A DNA stretch of 64,000 nucleotides from an uncultured Christensenella sp. (GCA_910578245.1 CAJTPC010000001.1:1-64000), one strand, 5' to 3'; counted from the stretch's first letter, positions 26,558 to 36,877 are shown. Made by a program: numbers and translations. Notes: generated from the sequence alone by a model not told the origin.

Positions 26558-27565
26558 TTAAAAATTTCGTTCGTATATTTTCATTGCCAACGAATACATA
26601 CCGTACATCTTATGCGCTATTAAATAGGCTTGTATCTTTGAAGCTTTACCGGCATTGCAAATAAGATGCTTGCAATACGCTTTATAATTTTTCATATTAT
26701 GAGCGTCTTTCCAAAAAGGGTTTTCAAGGAATTTCCTAATAGCCTTTTTATAATTTTTGTCCGTAACTATTATCGCATTTAGATATTGTACTAAATAGTA
26801 ATATTTTACAGCTCCTAAAATTTCTTCTCCGCAAAATTTAAGAATATAATTCTCGGATTTCTCTATCTGTACCTGTCTTGAAGTCCAAAAATTATCTCTA
26901 CCAATATATCTGTTGATAAAATTATGGTGAAGATTATATGTATTCACATTGTAAGATAAGTGTTCGTCTAATATAGTTCTCTTTTCGGAGATATCTAGAC
27001 ATTGTAACATATAGACAGCATCCTCTCCACAGCAAATTCCCTCGACGTAACGAATATCCTTAAATTTCGACGCCAAAAACAATGTTCTCCAAGTTACACT
27101 GCGAACGTAATCGTTTTCAATGCAGAAATAGTACTTGATATTTTTATTGTAAACAAGATCGTAGAGATTCTTTTCCAGAACGGGCTTTACAACTCCTTGA
27201 CACTCGCTATTTGTCAAGAAAAAGACCATATCTGCTTCTTCCGCAATGATAGAATCTAGACACTTTTCATAAGTAGTAACGTCAATATAATCATCGGAAT
27301 CCACAAAAGCAAAATACTCTCCTTTCATCATATCAAGTCCAAGATTTCTAGCCTTTGACACACCTTTTTCCGATACAAGTACTTTGACTCTACCATCTTT
27401 TTCCGCCCACTTATTGCACAGCTCCAAGGTATTATCTTGAGAACCGTTTTCAACCAAGATAATTTCAAGGTTAGAATAAGTTTGGTTGACTACGCTTTCT
27501 ACGCATCTATCAATAGTATCCGCGCTGTTATGCACTGGAATAATTACACTAATCAATTTATCCAT
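26558..27565 (-). CDS. Family 2 glycosyltransferase
   Basis: This 335-residue GT-A glycosyltransferase starts with MDKLISVIIPVHNSADTIDRCVESVVNQTY. The metal-binding FAFVDSDDYID is at about 87-97. The C-terminal half is lysine/tyrosine-rich with no clear transmembrane span. It is the last gene of the surface-polysaccharide operon, so it probably adds a sugar to the repeat unit at the cytoplasmic membrane. Donor and acceptor are unknown. Confidence 0.88.
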   Translation of the reverse strand: MDKLISVIIPVHNSADTIDRCVESVVNQTYSNLEIILVENGSQDNTLELCNKWAEKDGRVKVLVSEKGVSKARNLGLDMMKGEYFAFVDSDDYIDVTTYEKCLDSIIAEEADMVFFLTNSECQGVVKPVLEKNLYDLVYNKNIKYYFCIENDYVRSVTWRTLFLASKFKDIRYVEGICCGEDAVYMLQCLDISEKRTILDEHLSYNVNTYNLHHNFINRYIGRDNFWTSRQVQIEKSENYILKFCGEEILGAVKYYYLVQYLNAIIVTDKNYKKAIRKFLENPFWKDAHNMKNYKAYCKHLICNAGKASKIQAYLIAHKMYGMYSLAMKIYERNF

Positions 27566-27577
27566 AATAATTTCCTC

Positions 27578-27970
27578 CTATTTTCTATTGGCTATATCTT
27601 TTTTAATTTGCGTAGTAGAGATTTCCGGCGTGCGTGGCAAGTAAACTACTTCGCAATAATCTTTAAGAAAGTCAAACTTTCCTTCCCAGTCATTACCCAT
27701 AACAAAGGTATCTATCCTAAATTCTTTTACGTCCTCAACTTTTTGTTCCCAACAATTTTCGGGTATTACCAGATCTACGCATCTCAACGCTTCTAGCATT
27801 TTCTTTCGCTCTTCGTAGGAAAAATAGCACATCTTACCTTTAAGCGCGTTAAACTCGTCTGTAGACAAACCTACTACCAAATAATCTCCCATTGCCTTTG
27901 CTCTCTGCAAAATATTGATATGTCCATAGTGTAACAAATCAAACGTACCGTAAGTCAATACTTTTTTCAT
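27578..27970 (-). CDS. tagD: Glycerol-3-phosphate cytidylyltransferase
   Basis: This enzyme makes CDP-glycerol from CTP and glycerol-3-phosphate. The 130-residue length is that of TagD/TarD. Nucleotidyltransferase motifs are visible: YGTFDLLHYGHINILQRA with the H-x-G-H site (about 14-17), VGLSTDEFNALKG, and the C-terminal ISTTQIKKDI. It lies 8 bp downstream of a CDP-glycerol phosphotransferase gene, which should use its product. Confidence 0.94.
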   Translation of the reverse strand: MKKVLTYGTFDLLHYGHINILQRAKAMGDYLVVGLSTDEFNALKGKMCYFSYEERKKMLEALRCVDLVIPENCWEQKVEDVKEFRIDTFVMGNDWEGKFDFLKDYCEVVYLPRTPEISTTQIKKDIANRK

Positions 27971-27977
27971 AATATTT

Positions 27978-29111
27978 CTACTCCTTTGTTATCCCCACAA
28001 AGTCTAAAATCTTTTTGCTGTATTCCAAACTTTGATCAAAATTAACTAAATCATTTATTTCTTTTCTTTTTTCTTTCCAATCGTCTTTTCCCGCTAAAAT
28101 ACTGTCCAAGAACGCCTTTAACTCCTCAACGTCTTTTATCTTTTCTCCCGGCATATAATCAAGCGGATTATCAACGACAAATCCCCTCTTGTCAGAATAA
28201 TCGTCAATATCGTCAATGACAAATCCTATCGGCTTTTGCGTAAGAAGAAAATCAAAATAAATTGAAGAATAATCCGTTATCAATATATCCGTTTCTCCAA
28301 CAAAATTATACGGCATAATTTTTTTGCTCAACAAAAAATCATTTTTAATTATTTTAATATTAGAAAAATCAAGATTGAAAATATCAAGATTGTCTTGAGC
28401 TGGGTGAGGTTTAATTATAAACATAATATTTTTTTCGCTGAGAAAAACGTTAAATTCTTCCAACGATACTTCGTTAAACAACGGAAACTCATGATCAGAA
28501 TCATTCCTATCCCAACGCGAAGCTTTCCTGAAAGTTGGCATATACAAAACTATTTTATCATAGTTTTCTTTTAATATTCCCAGCTGTTCCATTGCGTGGT
28601 TTTCTTCAAAAAATTGTTCGCACCGCGGATATCCGCATATAAAGAACTGATCTTCTTTGTAGCCGAAACACTTTTTGAAATATTCTTTACTAAATTCACA
28701 TGTCGCCAAAATTTTTGTAGACCTCTTATGATAATTAGATGAATATTCGCCCAATGTTTTAAGCGCTGTGCCGTGCCACATATCAAAAACCATTTGATTG
28801 TTAGGAGTATTGTTAGCCATTTTACCCATTCCGTGCGTATGAAATATGTACTTGGCAGTCAATGTATGATAAGCTCCGGCAATTATACCCTTTACTTTTT
28901 TTATGTGTTTAATATTATCGTAATAAATCAAGTCGTTGTCGTTGGCTACCACCAAATAAATTCTATATTTTTCATTGTATCCGTTTTTAATTAAATACTT
29001 TATCAATGCATGGTGATTATTATCATAACTTGTTCTACCGTAGAAAACTATCTTATTTCTTTGTTTGGGTAAAATTTTATTGACTAACGTTATTAATTTA
29101 ATTCTATTCAT
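27978..29111 (-). CDS. CDP-glycerol glycerophosphotransferase family protein
   Basis: This 377-residue TagB/TagF-like peripheral membrane enzyme is predicted to move glycerol phosphate from CDP-glycerol onto a glycan or lipid acceptor. Visible blocks are HTHGMGK, WHGTALKTLGEY (base histidine), PTFRKASRWDRN, IKPHPAQDN and ITDYSSIYFDFL. I start it at ATG 29111, inside the tail of the flippase gene (8-bp overlap). A frame extension of 13 residues upstream has no ribosome site. Confidence 0.9.
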   Translation of the reverse strand: MNRIKLITLVNKILPKQRNKIVFYGRTSYDNNHHALIKYLIKNGYNEKYRIYLVVANDNDLIYYDNIKHIKKVKGIIAGAYHTLTAKYIFHTHGMGKMANNTPNNQMVFDMWHGTALKTLGEYSSNYHKRSTKILATCEFSKEYFKKCFGYKEDQFFICGYPRCEQFFEENHAMEQLGILKENYDKIVLYMPTFRKASRWDRNDSDHEFPLFNEVSLEEFNVFLSEKNIMFIIKPHPAQDNLDIFNLDFSNIKIIKNDFLLSKKIMPYNFVGETDILITDYSSIYFDFLLTQKPIGFVIDDIDDYSDKRGFVVDNPLDYMPGEKIKDVEELKAFLDSILAGKDDWKEKRKEINDLVNFDQSLEYSKKILDFVGITKE

Positions 29112-30708
29112 TATCGTTATTCTCCTCAAATGCATCCTCATTATCCCCAATGTTTTCTATCTTTCCATTTTCTTCATTGTCCTGAGTATCCCCGTTGACG
29201 AGTTGAGGTATTTTCTTCCCCCTTTTTAGCATACCACAAAACTTTTTAATAATGAATATGATTTCGCGCATATTAATAATAAATATCGATAATATTACGA
29301 CAGTTGCGTAAGCCCATTTATATTTAACGTTAAGCGTATAGACGACAGCCAATACCATTAAAAGCATATATTGCGCGATAAACTTAAACCAATTAGTATT
29401 AATCTTAACAAGCTTTTTGGACAATAATACTCTGGTAACAAATATAACCGTATAACTCAACCAAAAAGCTATTATGGACACATATACAACGCTGTTTAAT
29501 CCGACAAACTTCGCGAAAATCGGCATAAAAATGCAACATACCGCAAGATTTACGCCTGCGCCTATAAATGTCGAATACATGCTGTATTTCGTCTTGTAAT
29601 ATGCTCCGAAAAATGCTCCGAAAAAGGCAGAGAAACAACCGGATACAGCTCCCATAATTAAAATAGGAGAGAATACCCAAGCTTCATAAAAATTATTCTT
29701 TAATAAAAATTTAGAAATGTACGGAACAATTAAAATAATTACTCCTGTAGCTAGAAAGATAATGGGAGTATAGTACTTAAAAACAGTACTGTAGAATTCA
29801 TTCCTATCGCTACTCTCGCTTTCTTGCGCAGAAGATAATGACCATGCTTGCAAAAAGATGCTACTAACTACATTGATAAGAGCAGGCAACTTACTTGCCG
29901 CTGTAACCAGTCCTGCGACCGTCCAAGCCTGTTCATACAATTCTTCATTTTTGCCTAAACCAGCGATTGTTATTACTGATAAGTATACCATTAGATAACG
30001 TCCTGAAGTCTGCACTATCCACCAACTTATGCTATTGGAAACGTTGGGAATAGAATACTTTAACATCTCTTTCAAAGTTATCTTGTTGAAATCATGAATT
30101 TTAATATATTTCCAAGGATTAACGGTAATAGTAAGTAAGATAATTACTACTATAGGCGCCACAATGAGTGATAAAAGATACCCATTTATCCCAAGACGCA
30201 ACGGCACTATAGCTATATATGCGGTCAGCAACATCGCTACAGCCTCTATAATACTAGAAACAGCGTAATTAACAGTCTTGCCAATACCTCTTGTAAACTC
30301 GCACAACAACCCCTTAAAACCTCTCAAAACAAATAGAGGAATTAGTAACAAAAGATATGTTCCGCTATAGATTGAGCCTGTATAATTAGCAATAAAATAA
30401 AATGCGACATCAAATATGGCAAAAACTAAAGATCCTATAAAAACTATAGTAAACGAATTGGTGATTATCTCGTTAGGCGAATACTTCTTGTCTACCGAAA
30501 ATCTAAACAACGCTTCGGCTAACCCCAAAGTCAATAGTGGGATAAACAAGTCGGAGATAGTAGTCACTACGTTGTCCGTAATACCATACTGACTCTCAAG
30601 TAAATACTTCGTTAACATCGGAAGTATAAAAAACTGAGCCGCCTTACCCGTAAGGTTGCCTATAGCAAAGATTATTGAATTTGAAATCAGTCTTTTATAC
30701 TTGTTCAT
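29104..30708 (-). CDS. Wzx-type polysaccharide flippase
   Basis: This 534-residue polytopic membrane protein of the MOP superfamily should flip lipid-linked repeat units outward. The N-terminus ISNSIIFAIGNLTGKAAQFFILPMLTKYLL is typical, and about twelve to fourteen hydrophobic segments follow. The C-terminal tail of about 40 residues is acidic and asparagine-rich. It pairs with the polymerase-like gene upstream. Confidence 0.9.
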   Translation of the reverse strand: MNKYKRLISNSIIFAIGNLTGKAAQFFILPMLTKYLLESQYGITDNVVTTISDLFIPLLTLGLAEALFRFSVDKKYSPNEIITNSFTIVFIGSLVFAIFDVAFYFIANYTGSIYSGTYLLLLIPLFVLRGFKGLLCEFTRGIGKTVNYAVSSIIEAVAMLLTAYIAIVPLRLGINGYLLSLIVAPIVVIILLTITVNPWKYIKIHDFNKITLKEMLKYSIPNVSNSISWWIVQTSGRYLMVYLSVITIAGLGKNEELYEQAWTVAGLVTAASKLPALINVVSSIFLQAWSLSSAQESESSDRNEFYSTVFKYYTPIIFLATGVIILIVPYISKFLLKNNFYEAWVFSPILIMGAVSGCFSAFFGAFFGAYYKTKYSMYSTFIGAGVNLAVCCIFMPIFAKFVGLNSVVYVSIIAFWLSYTVIFVTRVLLSKKLVKINTNWFKFIAQYMLLMVLAVVYTLNVKYKWAYATVVILSIFIINMREIIFIIKKFCGMLKRGKKIPQLVNGDTQDNEENGKIENIGDNEDAFEENNDNE

Positions 30709-30767
30709 ATTTACAATATAATTATTATACCCCCAGAACTAAGCGTTTTGCAACACAATATCTAAAT

Positions 30768-31907
30768 TTATGTTTCCCAAAAGAATGAATAGGGATATAT
30801 TATGTTCCACTCCGGTCTGAAAATTTGACCTAATATTAAATAAACAGTCATTATTAATATTATCAAGAAAGTAAGTGCTTTCTTAGCATTTTGATCATAT
30901 TTTCTTAGAGCATTTGGCATTAAAATTATGTAAAACGTACTAAAGTACGATATTATTCTATCAATCAAACTGATTCTATAACCAAATATTACTCCTATCG
31001 CAGGTATAAGAGCCAACCATGCAATAAGATTTCTTTGACAGCTATTATTTAATTTTGAGATACCAATGACCCGATTATCTTTTATTTTGCTAATTACCAT
31101 GAATATTAAAACAAAAAATATAACGTTACGCATTACTAAATAAGTTATAGATAAGCTTCCTGTACCAGAGTACATTTGCGAATCAAAATAATGAGAATAT
31201 TGTGGCGCAATAATTTCTACGAATCTAAAGAATCCATTTGTAGCCGTAAGTATAATGACTAATACAGCCAAAATTATTGCTAATATTTTGCTAAATCTAA
31301 TATATGGCAATATAGGAATAATTATAAATAATATAGCGCTTTTGTGAAATAAAAATGCAATTATAATCCAAAAGTATGAGGTAATTATTTTTTTATTTAT
31401 TAGCCTATCGTATGCTATCAATAAAAATGCAATCGCCAATTCTTGCCTAAGAATATTCAGAGTTGAGCCAAAACACATTAAATAAAAAAACAACAAAGAT
31501 ATGGAATAGTTTTTACTGTGTTTGCGCAAAAACCAAATATAAACAGGATAATATATCATAGCTGAGCAGATAATTATACCTTGAGGATTTGTTGTAAATT
31601 TTCCAACAAGTTTATTCAAAAAAATATATCCTAATTCAAATCTAGTTATATTGGCATAATCAGGATTGGATATTACATTAATAAATATTTTATGATATTC
31701 GTTAGTATCGCTTCCAACGCTGATTCCTCTAAACATAGCAAGAACCATCATGACAATCATTGCAATTATCATGTATGTTCCTTTATCCTTTTTTTCTGCC
31801 TGCGTTGTAGTTAAATTGGCGTTATATCTTAGAATCCTTTTAGACAATTTTGCTTGAAGATAAGCAAATATAAATACAAACGCAGTTATTAATAGTAAGT
31901 CTCTCAT
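30768..31907 (-). CDS. EpsG/Wzy-like polysaccharide polymerase
   Basis: This 379-residue polytopic protein has about ten hydrophobic segments and the EpsG-family pattern AMFRGISVGSDTNEYHKIF near residue 62. RFELGYIFLNKLV and FLFHKSAILFIIIPIL follow as in that family. Such proteins polymerise repeat units outside the membrane. It overlaps the upstream glycosyltransferase by 4 bp. Confidence 0.85.
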   Translation of the reverse strand: MRDLLLITAFVFIFAYLQAKLSKRILRYNANLTTTQAEKKDKGTYMIIAMIVMMVLAMFRGISVGSDTNEYHKIFINVISNPDYANITRFELGYIFLNKLVGKFTTNPQGIIICSAMIYYPVYIWFLRKHSKNYSISLLFFYLMCFGSTLNILRQELAIAFLLIAYDRLINKKIITSYFWIIIAFLFHKSAILFIIIPILPYIRFSKILAIILAVLVIILTATNGFFRFVEIIAPQYSHYFDSQMYSGTGSLSITYLVMRNVIFFVLIFMVISKIKDNRVIGISKLNNSCQRNLIAWLALIPAIGVIFGYRISLIDRIISYFSTFYIILMPNALRKYDQNAKKALTFLIILIMTVYLILGQIFRPEWNIIYPYSFFWET

Positions 31908-33025
31908 ATATACAAATTTATTATCTCATTATAGATATCTTCCAAATTTTTGGCTTGCCTTACTATGTCAAAGCCTTTATCTTTCAATATATCAATATAT
32001 CTCTTTCTATCTTCTATTATAGCAATATTACGTATAACTTCAGCCCATTGTTCTGAATTCGCCTCATTAGGTAGAGAATGTAAATTATCCAAAATCATAA
32101 CTTCTTCAGGCATATTTTCAAAGCATAATGTTACTAAACCATTAGCTTGAGCTTCTAGGAGCGCTATGCCAAATCCCTCAAACAAAGAAGGGAAAACAAA
32201 ACAATCCATTGCGCTTAGTAATTCGCCTATATCTTTTCTGCTGTCAGTAAAAACTACGTAGTCCTCTAATCCTGAAGATTTCACATATTCCAACGTACCT
32301 GACTCTTCTTTACCTGGACCTACGAGCAAAAGACGAGCATCCTGTCTACTCTTAAGTAATTCCTTTAATACCTCAACGGCAAATTTTTGGTTTTTTTGTG
32401 GACACAACCTGCCGACATTGCCAAGCACGAACTTATCTTGCAATCCAAATTCTTCCCTTATATTTTTACGACCTTCACTTGTAAAAGTATAGTTATCTAG
32501 ATTGATTGCATTATAAATTGTCTTATATTTTTTATCGTTGATAATCTTTTTGCCAAATGCGTTTTGTCCAGCTTCTTTTGAGCAAGCGAAACAATAATCG
32601 CTATATTTTGCAAGTCCTCGTACCAATATTCTATTTCTAATAGCTCTAATTGGCTTTTCTGAAAGTTTAGTATTATGACTGTGCGAAATACACTTTACGT
32701 TGCCATATTTTCTTGCATACTTAAATACCATTTTAGCAACTAGAATCTCATGACAATGTATAATATCATATTCCTTTCCATGTTCCTTGAAAAACTCTTT
32801 AAGATCTTTTAATGTTTTGAAGTAAGTTCTTATACCAGGAACCGTAAACTTATAGACCACACCGCCTAATTCGTTTATTTCATTATTAAAACTATTGCTT
32901 GGTAACGAGAGTACCAAAAAATCAAATTGAACCTTATCTTTATTAATATTACGATAATAATTCATCACTACGTTAGAAACACCGCTACTTGTACCTGTAG
33001 ACCACAATACTTGCAATACTTTCAT
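31904..33025 (-). CDS. GT4-type glycosyltransferase
   Basis: This 373-residue GT-B enzyme has an N-terminal acceptor domain (LWSTGTSSGVSNVVMNYY). The C-terminal donor domain has VGRLCPQKNQKFAVEVL and the EX7E-like VFPSLFEGFGIALLEAQANGL. It resembles the EpsF/capsular group of family 4. It overlaps both neighbours by 4 bp, so it is translationally coupled within the operon. Confidence 0.9.
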   Translation of the reverse strand: MKVLQVLWSTGTSSGVSNVVMNYYRNINKDKVQFDFLVLSLPSNSFNNEINELGGVVYKFTVPGIRTYFKTLKDLKEFFKEHGKEYDIIHCHEILVAKMVFKYARKYGNVKCISHSHNTKLSEKPIRAIRNRILVRGLAKYSDYCFACSKEAGQNAFGKKIINDKKYKTIYNAINLDNYTFTSEGRKNIREEFGLQDKFVLGNVGRLCPQKNQKFAVEVLKELLKSRQDARLLLVGPGKEESGTLEYVKSSGLEDYVVFTDSRKDIGELLSAMDCFVFPSLFEGFGIALLEAQANGLVTLCFENMPEEVMILDNLHSLPNEANSEQWAEVIRNIAIIEDRKRYIDILKDKGFDIVRQAKNLEDIYNEIINLYI

Positions 33026-33675
33026 TGCCTCTCCTTTGATTTTTTATGCGACATATACATACGCATAAAGTCCAAATCGTGATGATAAGTCAATTTGTAA
33101 TTATCCGGGAAATCAAAATGCTTATAAAGCGTAGTTCCCTCCGGTAATTGTTGATAGGCCTCTACCAATGAAGAAAGCGGATCAAAATTCTTATATATCA
33201 AGTCAAACCTAAACGCTTCTGGAGATTGAAGAATATAATATCTGCTTCTATCGCACTCCAAAAAGTCAAGACAACCCAAAGAATCAACTATTCGTTGACA
33301 AGTAGCCACGACTTGGTATTCGTCTAGCTTGTCCATATATAAATCAATTAACTCTTTTGTAACGAAAGGACGCATAGCGTCAAATACCATAAGTTTATCG
33401 CAATTATACTTGGATTTTATATACTCCATACCGTTTTTGAAAGAGATATTACGCTCGCTTCCGCCCACGCAAACGTCTACGTCAAATCTTTCCTTAAACC
33501 AATCTAGATATTCTTCCGCGCACACAACGACAGTTCTGTCAACCTTGCTTGATTGAAGCGTAGCTTCGACCACGTACTCAACCACGGTCTTTCCCAATAG
33601 GTCTTGATATTGTTTGGGAGTCGGAGCGCCAAACCTTTGGCCTACTCCGCCAGATAAAATCATAGCTATATTCAT
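33022..33675 (-). CDS. IspD/TarI-family cytidylyltransferase
   Basis: This 217-residue CTP-dependent nucleotidyltransferase shows AMILSGGVGQRFGAPTPKQYQDLLGKTVVEYVV (CTP-binding loop, about 5-37), VCVGGSERNISFKNGM and VFDAMRPFVTKELI. The family includes IspD (isoprenoid) and TarI (ribitol-5-phosphate). The polysaccharide-operon position beside licD favours activation of an alditol phosphate over a housekeeping IspD role. No TarJ reductase is adjacent, so the substrate is open. Confidence 0.82.
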   Translation of the reverse strand: MNIAMILSGGVGQRFGAPTPKQYQDLLGKTVVEYVVEATLQSSKVDRTVVVCAEEYLDWFKERFDVDVCVGGSERNISFKNGMEYIKSKYNCDKLMVFDAMRPFVTKELIDLYMDKLDEYQVVATCQRIVDSLGCLDFLECDRSRYYILQSPEAFRFDLIYKNFDPLSSLVEAYQQLPEGTTLYKHFDFPDNYKLTYHHDLDFMRMYMSHKKSKERQ

Positions 33676-34511
33676 TCTTGTCCCTCGCTTGTCTTGTCAT
33701 ATAATTCATACCCGTGAGTTGCCACTCTTTTTTCTTCAGGCGGTAATTGCATATAATCGCCGTAAAACTGCGTAAGATACTTTTCCCAGCCTATAGGAGC
33801 TGGCAATACTAAGTTCTCAAATTGCATATATTCGCATTCACCGTACGTTTCGACTCTATTAACAATTCTATTACTTCCCACCTGGTCAATATATTCTCCA
33901 ACGTATTCGCATTGATCATAGGGCAAACTTCTTGCTAATTTATAAATTTTCTTATGCAATCTTTTTACGCCATATATTTTAACGAAAAATCTTAATAGTT
34001 CTATCGCCAAATTTTTAACGAACGAACAGTCCTTTCTCCAAGGCTCTACCAATAATGAATAATTCATTACTTGATACTTATGCATTTTCTTCATTTGTTT
34101 CTCTGCTGTAGCCATATCATTGCCAAGTCCGTCAATAGGAAAAATATCAAGATATAATCCCATTTCAACTCCCGAATAAACGTCATCTTCTATAAGCAAC
34201 GTATCCATATCCACCAATTTCAAAAAAGTATAGACATACTTATGATTTAACTCATGAGAAAACAATTTGTATCTATTATTATCTTGCTTCTCCTTGAATA
34301 TCTCTATTAGTTTGTCATAGTCAGGACGAGGCATATGCACGTCAATATCATCATCCCAAGGTATAAAACCTTTATGTCTAACCGCGCCAAGTAACGTCCC
34401 CCCTGACAAAAACATTTCCAAACCATTATCTTTACAAATATCGTTCAAATATTCTGCCATACTTAAAAGTCGTTGACGCATCTCATGAATTTCTATTTTT
34501 CTCATTTCCAT
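33672..34511 (-). CDS. LicD family phosphotransferase
   Basis: This 279-residue LicD-like nucleotidyltransferase-fold protein carries the family signature GGTLLGAVRHKGFIPWDDDIDVHMPRPDYDKL (about 37-68). LicD proteins transfer phosphocholine or phospho-alditols from CDP-activated donors to glycans. It overlaps the cytidylyltransferase gene by 4 bp, which links donor synthesis to transfer. Confidence 0.92.
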   Translation of the reverse strand: MEMRKIEIHEMRQRLLSMAEYLNDICKDNGLEMFLSGGTLLGAVRHKGFIPWDDDIDVHMPRPDYDKLIEIFKEKQDNNRYKLFSHELNHKYVYTFLKLVDMDTLLIEDDVYSGVEMGLYLDIFPIDGLGNDMATAEKQMKKMHKYQVMNYSLLVEPWRKDCSFVKNLAIELLRFFVKIYGVKRLHKKIYKLARSLPYDQCEYVGEYIDQVGSNRIVNRVETYGECEYMQFENLVLPAPIGWEKYLTQFYGDYMQLPPEEKRVATHGYELYDKTSEGQE

Positions 34512-34523
34512 TTCCTTTTTTAT

Positions 34524-35378
34524 TTATTTTGCAAGTTCCGCTATTTTATCGTTCACTTCATTAAACTTTCTTGCAATCAATTTATCGCTTGACTTCAATT
34601 GCTCGTAATCTTCCAATGACAAGATTTTGGGATTCTTTTTCCCTTCACTCCAATCTACGTAAGTCAGATAATCCTTTATTTTATCTGCGTACTGCGAGTT
34701 GCCGATTATTGTTTGGAAAAAACTCTCGTCGGGACATATACAGTTCTTAAAATATTTCAAATACGGTTTACTGTCCACCTCATCTAAAACGTACGTCATA
34801 GTTTCATAGGTAATCGCAAACCACTGACTGCCGAAGAACCAATCCACTCCAAGTATATTTTTTCGCTTAAATAGACTGCGCGTCATTCCGCCTGTCATAT
34901 AATTGTATATCTTTCTTAATACTCTCATTATAAATTTAGGCGACGCACCCCATGTAGGATACCAAGTCTGATTTCTTTTAAGATATCGTCTATACCTCTC
35001 ATCCTCTTTCGGAATAATTTCAATGAAGTTATATCCAAAATTCTGCACAAAGAAATTTTGTATAAACTCGTTAGACTTTATTGGATAGTCCTGTCCGCTT
35101 ATAAACCAAACGTAATCATACTCGCGCTTGCTCTCTCTTACATTCTTCAATAGTTCAAGCATAGATTCGACTAATGATATATGCCCCCACTTAGCGTCTA
35201 TTCTATTGGAAGTAAAATAAACATTGGTTTTTTTATTTATATCGCCTATGATATTACTCTTTTTATCTATATGCAAATAAAAATCAACGCTAGGGTAATC
35301 CAAAGCATCAATCATTTCATTAATCGCCTTGGGATTTTTATGAGCCAATATTAAATATGCTATACGAACTTCACTCAT
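34524..35378 (-). CDS. Core-2/I-branching type glycosyltransferase (GT14-like)
   Basis: This 284-residue protein resembles bacterial beta-1,6-N-acetylglucosaminyltransferase-like enzymes. It starts IAYLILAHKNPKAINEMIDAL, followed by DFYLHIDKKS, KWGHISLVESMLELL, DYVWFISGQDYPIKS, FGSQWFAITYETMTYVL and CPDESFFQTIIGN. It would add a branch or backbone sugar to the repeat unit. The exact sugar is not predictable. Confidence 0.87.
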   Translation of the reverse strand: MSEVRIAYLILAHKNPKAINEMIDALDYPSVDFYLHIDKKSNIIGDINKKTNVYFTSNRIDAKWGHISLVESMLELLKNVRESKREYDYVWFISGQDYPIKSNEFIQNFFVQNFGYNFIEIIPKEDERYRRYLKRNQTWYPTWGASPKFIMRVLRKIYNYMTGGMTRSLFKRKNILGVDWFFGSQWFAITYETMTYVLDEVDSKPYLKYFKNCICPDESFFQTIIGNSQYADKIKDYLTYVDWSEGKKNPKILSLEDYEQLKSSDKLIARKFNEVNDKIAELAK

Positions 35379-35398
35379 TTACTTACTCTTTTCTCTAA

Positions 35399-36238
35399 TT
35401 AATTTTCTTTCGCAGGTTTTTGTCGCATCAACTTTATGAAAACGAATTTTCTCAAACAATTGGGCATCAAAACTTGTATGACGTATCTCATAAAACAACA
35501 CTTTCTATACTCGCCTTTAGTTATTATCTTGTTGTTAAGCATAAACTTAAACAAGTCCCTTTCGCTTATATAGTATTTTTTACCACCGCGCCTACTAAAA
35601 GTAGCTTCGTTGATTCTTGCGTATACAAGATTCTCTTTGATATTTGCGAATTTGCATCCTGCCAAATACATTCTTGCCCAAAGATAACTGTCCTCATTAT
35701 AAAACCAATGCAAGTATCCGCCGGCTTTCTCCACTTCGCTTTTCTTGAACATAACCGTCATATGATTGAAAGGACATCTTTTTTTGAGATACTCGCAAAT
35801 ATCTTTATGCTCGGCGGGCACGTCTCTCACACTGACAACGTTATCTATATCACCAATAAATTCTGCTATATCGCTTCCCACAATTGAAATATCGGGATTT
35901 TTTTCCATTAAAGCAAGTTGTTTCTCAAACCTGTCTTTAACAGCTATATCATCGCTATCCATTCTTGCAATAAGTTCGTATCTGCAATATTGCATTCCTT
36001 CTTTAAGCGCATTGCCCAAACCCACGTTTTGCTCCAATGGATATAATTCAATCAAATCACTATACTCTTCCCTCAGTCCGTTTAACGCATGCATACTGTC
36101 TTCGGGTATTGGACCGTCGACAACTATTACCACTTGAGACGGTCTTACAGTTTGCTCAATTATACTCTTTACCGCCGTTATTACGTTTTCCGCAACGTCA
36201 TTCTTATAGACAGACATCAATACGCTGAATTCTTGCAT
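35399..36238 (-). CDS. Family 2 glycosyltransferase
   Basis: This 279-residue GT-A enzyme begins FSVLMSVYKNDVAENVITAVKSI. ELIARMDSDDIAVKDRFEKQL (about 90-110) has the metal-binding DSD, and WFYNEDSYLWARMYLAGCKFANI is typical of the later catalytic region. A basic C-terminus (CLRKFVFIKLMRQK) may touch the membrane. Confidence 0.9.
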   Translation of the reverse strand: MQEFSVLMSVYKNDVAENVITAVKSIIEQTVRPSQVVIVVDGPIPEDSMHALNGLREEYSDLIELYPLEQNVGLGNALKEGMQYCRYELIARMDSDDIAVKDRFEKQLALMEKNPDISIVGSDIAEFIGDIDNVVSVRDVPAEHKDICEYLKKRCPFNHMTVMFKKSEVEKAGGYLHWFYNEDSYLWARMYLAGCKFANIKENLVYARINEATFSRRGGKKYYISERDLFKFMLNNKIITKGEYRKCCFMRYVIQVLMPNCLRKFVFIKLMRQKPAKEN

Positions 36239-36250
36239 AATATTCCCTTT

Positions 36251-36877
36251 CTATTCTTTAATTACTTTTCCTATCGTCTTGAAGATTAGACCTATATCAT
36301 AAAAGAAGCCTGCTTTTTCGATATACTTAAGATTCAATTCCAACTTAGCGGGCATAATCTCTTCGATATATTTTCTTTCGGGATCGTCATCTCCGTCGAG
36401 AAGATCGTTTTCATTGCGAAATTCTATCGAAGCGAGGTCGGTTATACCGGGTTTTACGGACAGTACTCTGAGTTGCTCGTCGCTGTACATAGCAACGTAC
36501 TTGGGTACTTCCGGACGCGGACCGACAAAACTCATCTTGCCCGACAATACGTTGAAGAGTTGCGGCAACTCGTCAATCTTGGTCTTGCGAATGAATTTGC
36601 CTACTTTGGTAACTCTATTGTCGCCTTCCGTGGTGATTTGCATACCTTTAGCCTCGGCGTTGACTACCATAGACCTGAATTTCCAAATCTTAAAAGTCTT
36701 GCCGTGTCTGCCCACCCTCTCTTGCTTAAAAAGCACCGGACCTTTTGACGAACACTTGATTGCTATAGCTATTATCAAAAACAACCAAAGAAGTACAGAT
36801 ATTCCAAGTAGCGAAAAGAAAATATCAAAGCACCGTTTAGAAAACTTATACACCCACAGCCTCCTTAAAATTTTCAA
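36251..36877 (-). CDS. Initiating sugar-1-phosphate transferase (PglC-like)
   Basis: This 208-residue monotopic phosphoglycosyl transferase starts a repeat unit on undecaprenyl phosphate. A single N-terminal membrane helix (FDIFFSLLGISVLLWLFLII, about 17-36) precedes KGPVLFKQERVGRHGKTFKIWKFRSMV. KTKIDELPQLFNVLSGKMSFVGPRPEVP follows. The short form matches PglC rather than the five-helix WcaJ type. Its start overlaps the end of the aminotransferase gene by 32 bp. Confidence 0.93.
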   Translation of the reverse strand: MKILRRLWVYKFSKRCFDIFFSLLGISVLLWLFLIIAIAIKCSSKGPVLFKQERVGRHGKTFKIWKFRSMVVNAEAKGMQITTEGDNRVTKVGKFIRKTKIDELPQLFNVLSGKMSFVGPRPEVPKYVAMYSDEQLRVLSVKPGITDLASIEFRNENDLLDGDDDPERKYIEEIMPAKLELNLKYIEKAGFFYDIGLIFKTIGKVIKE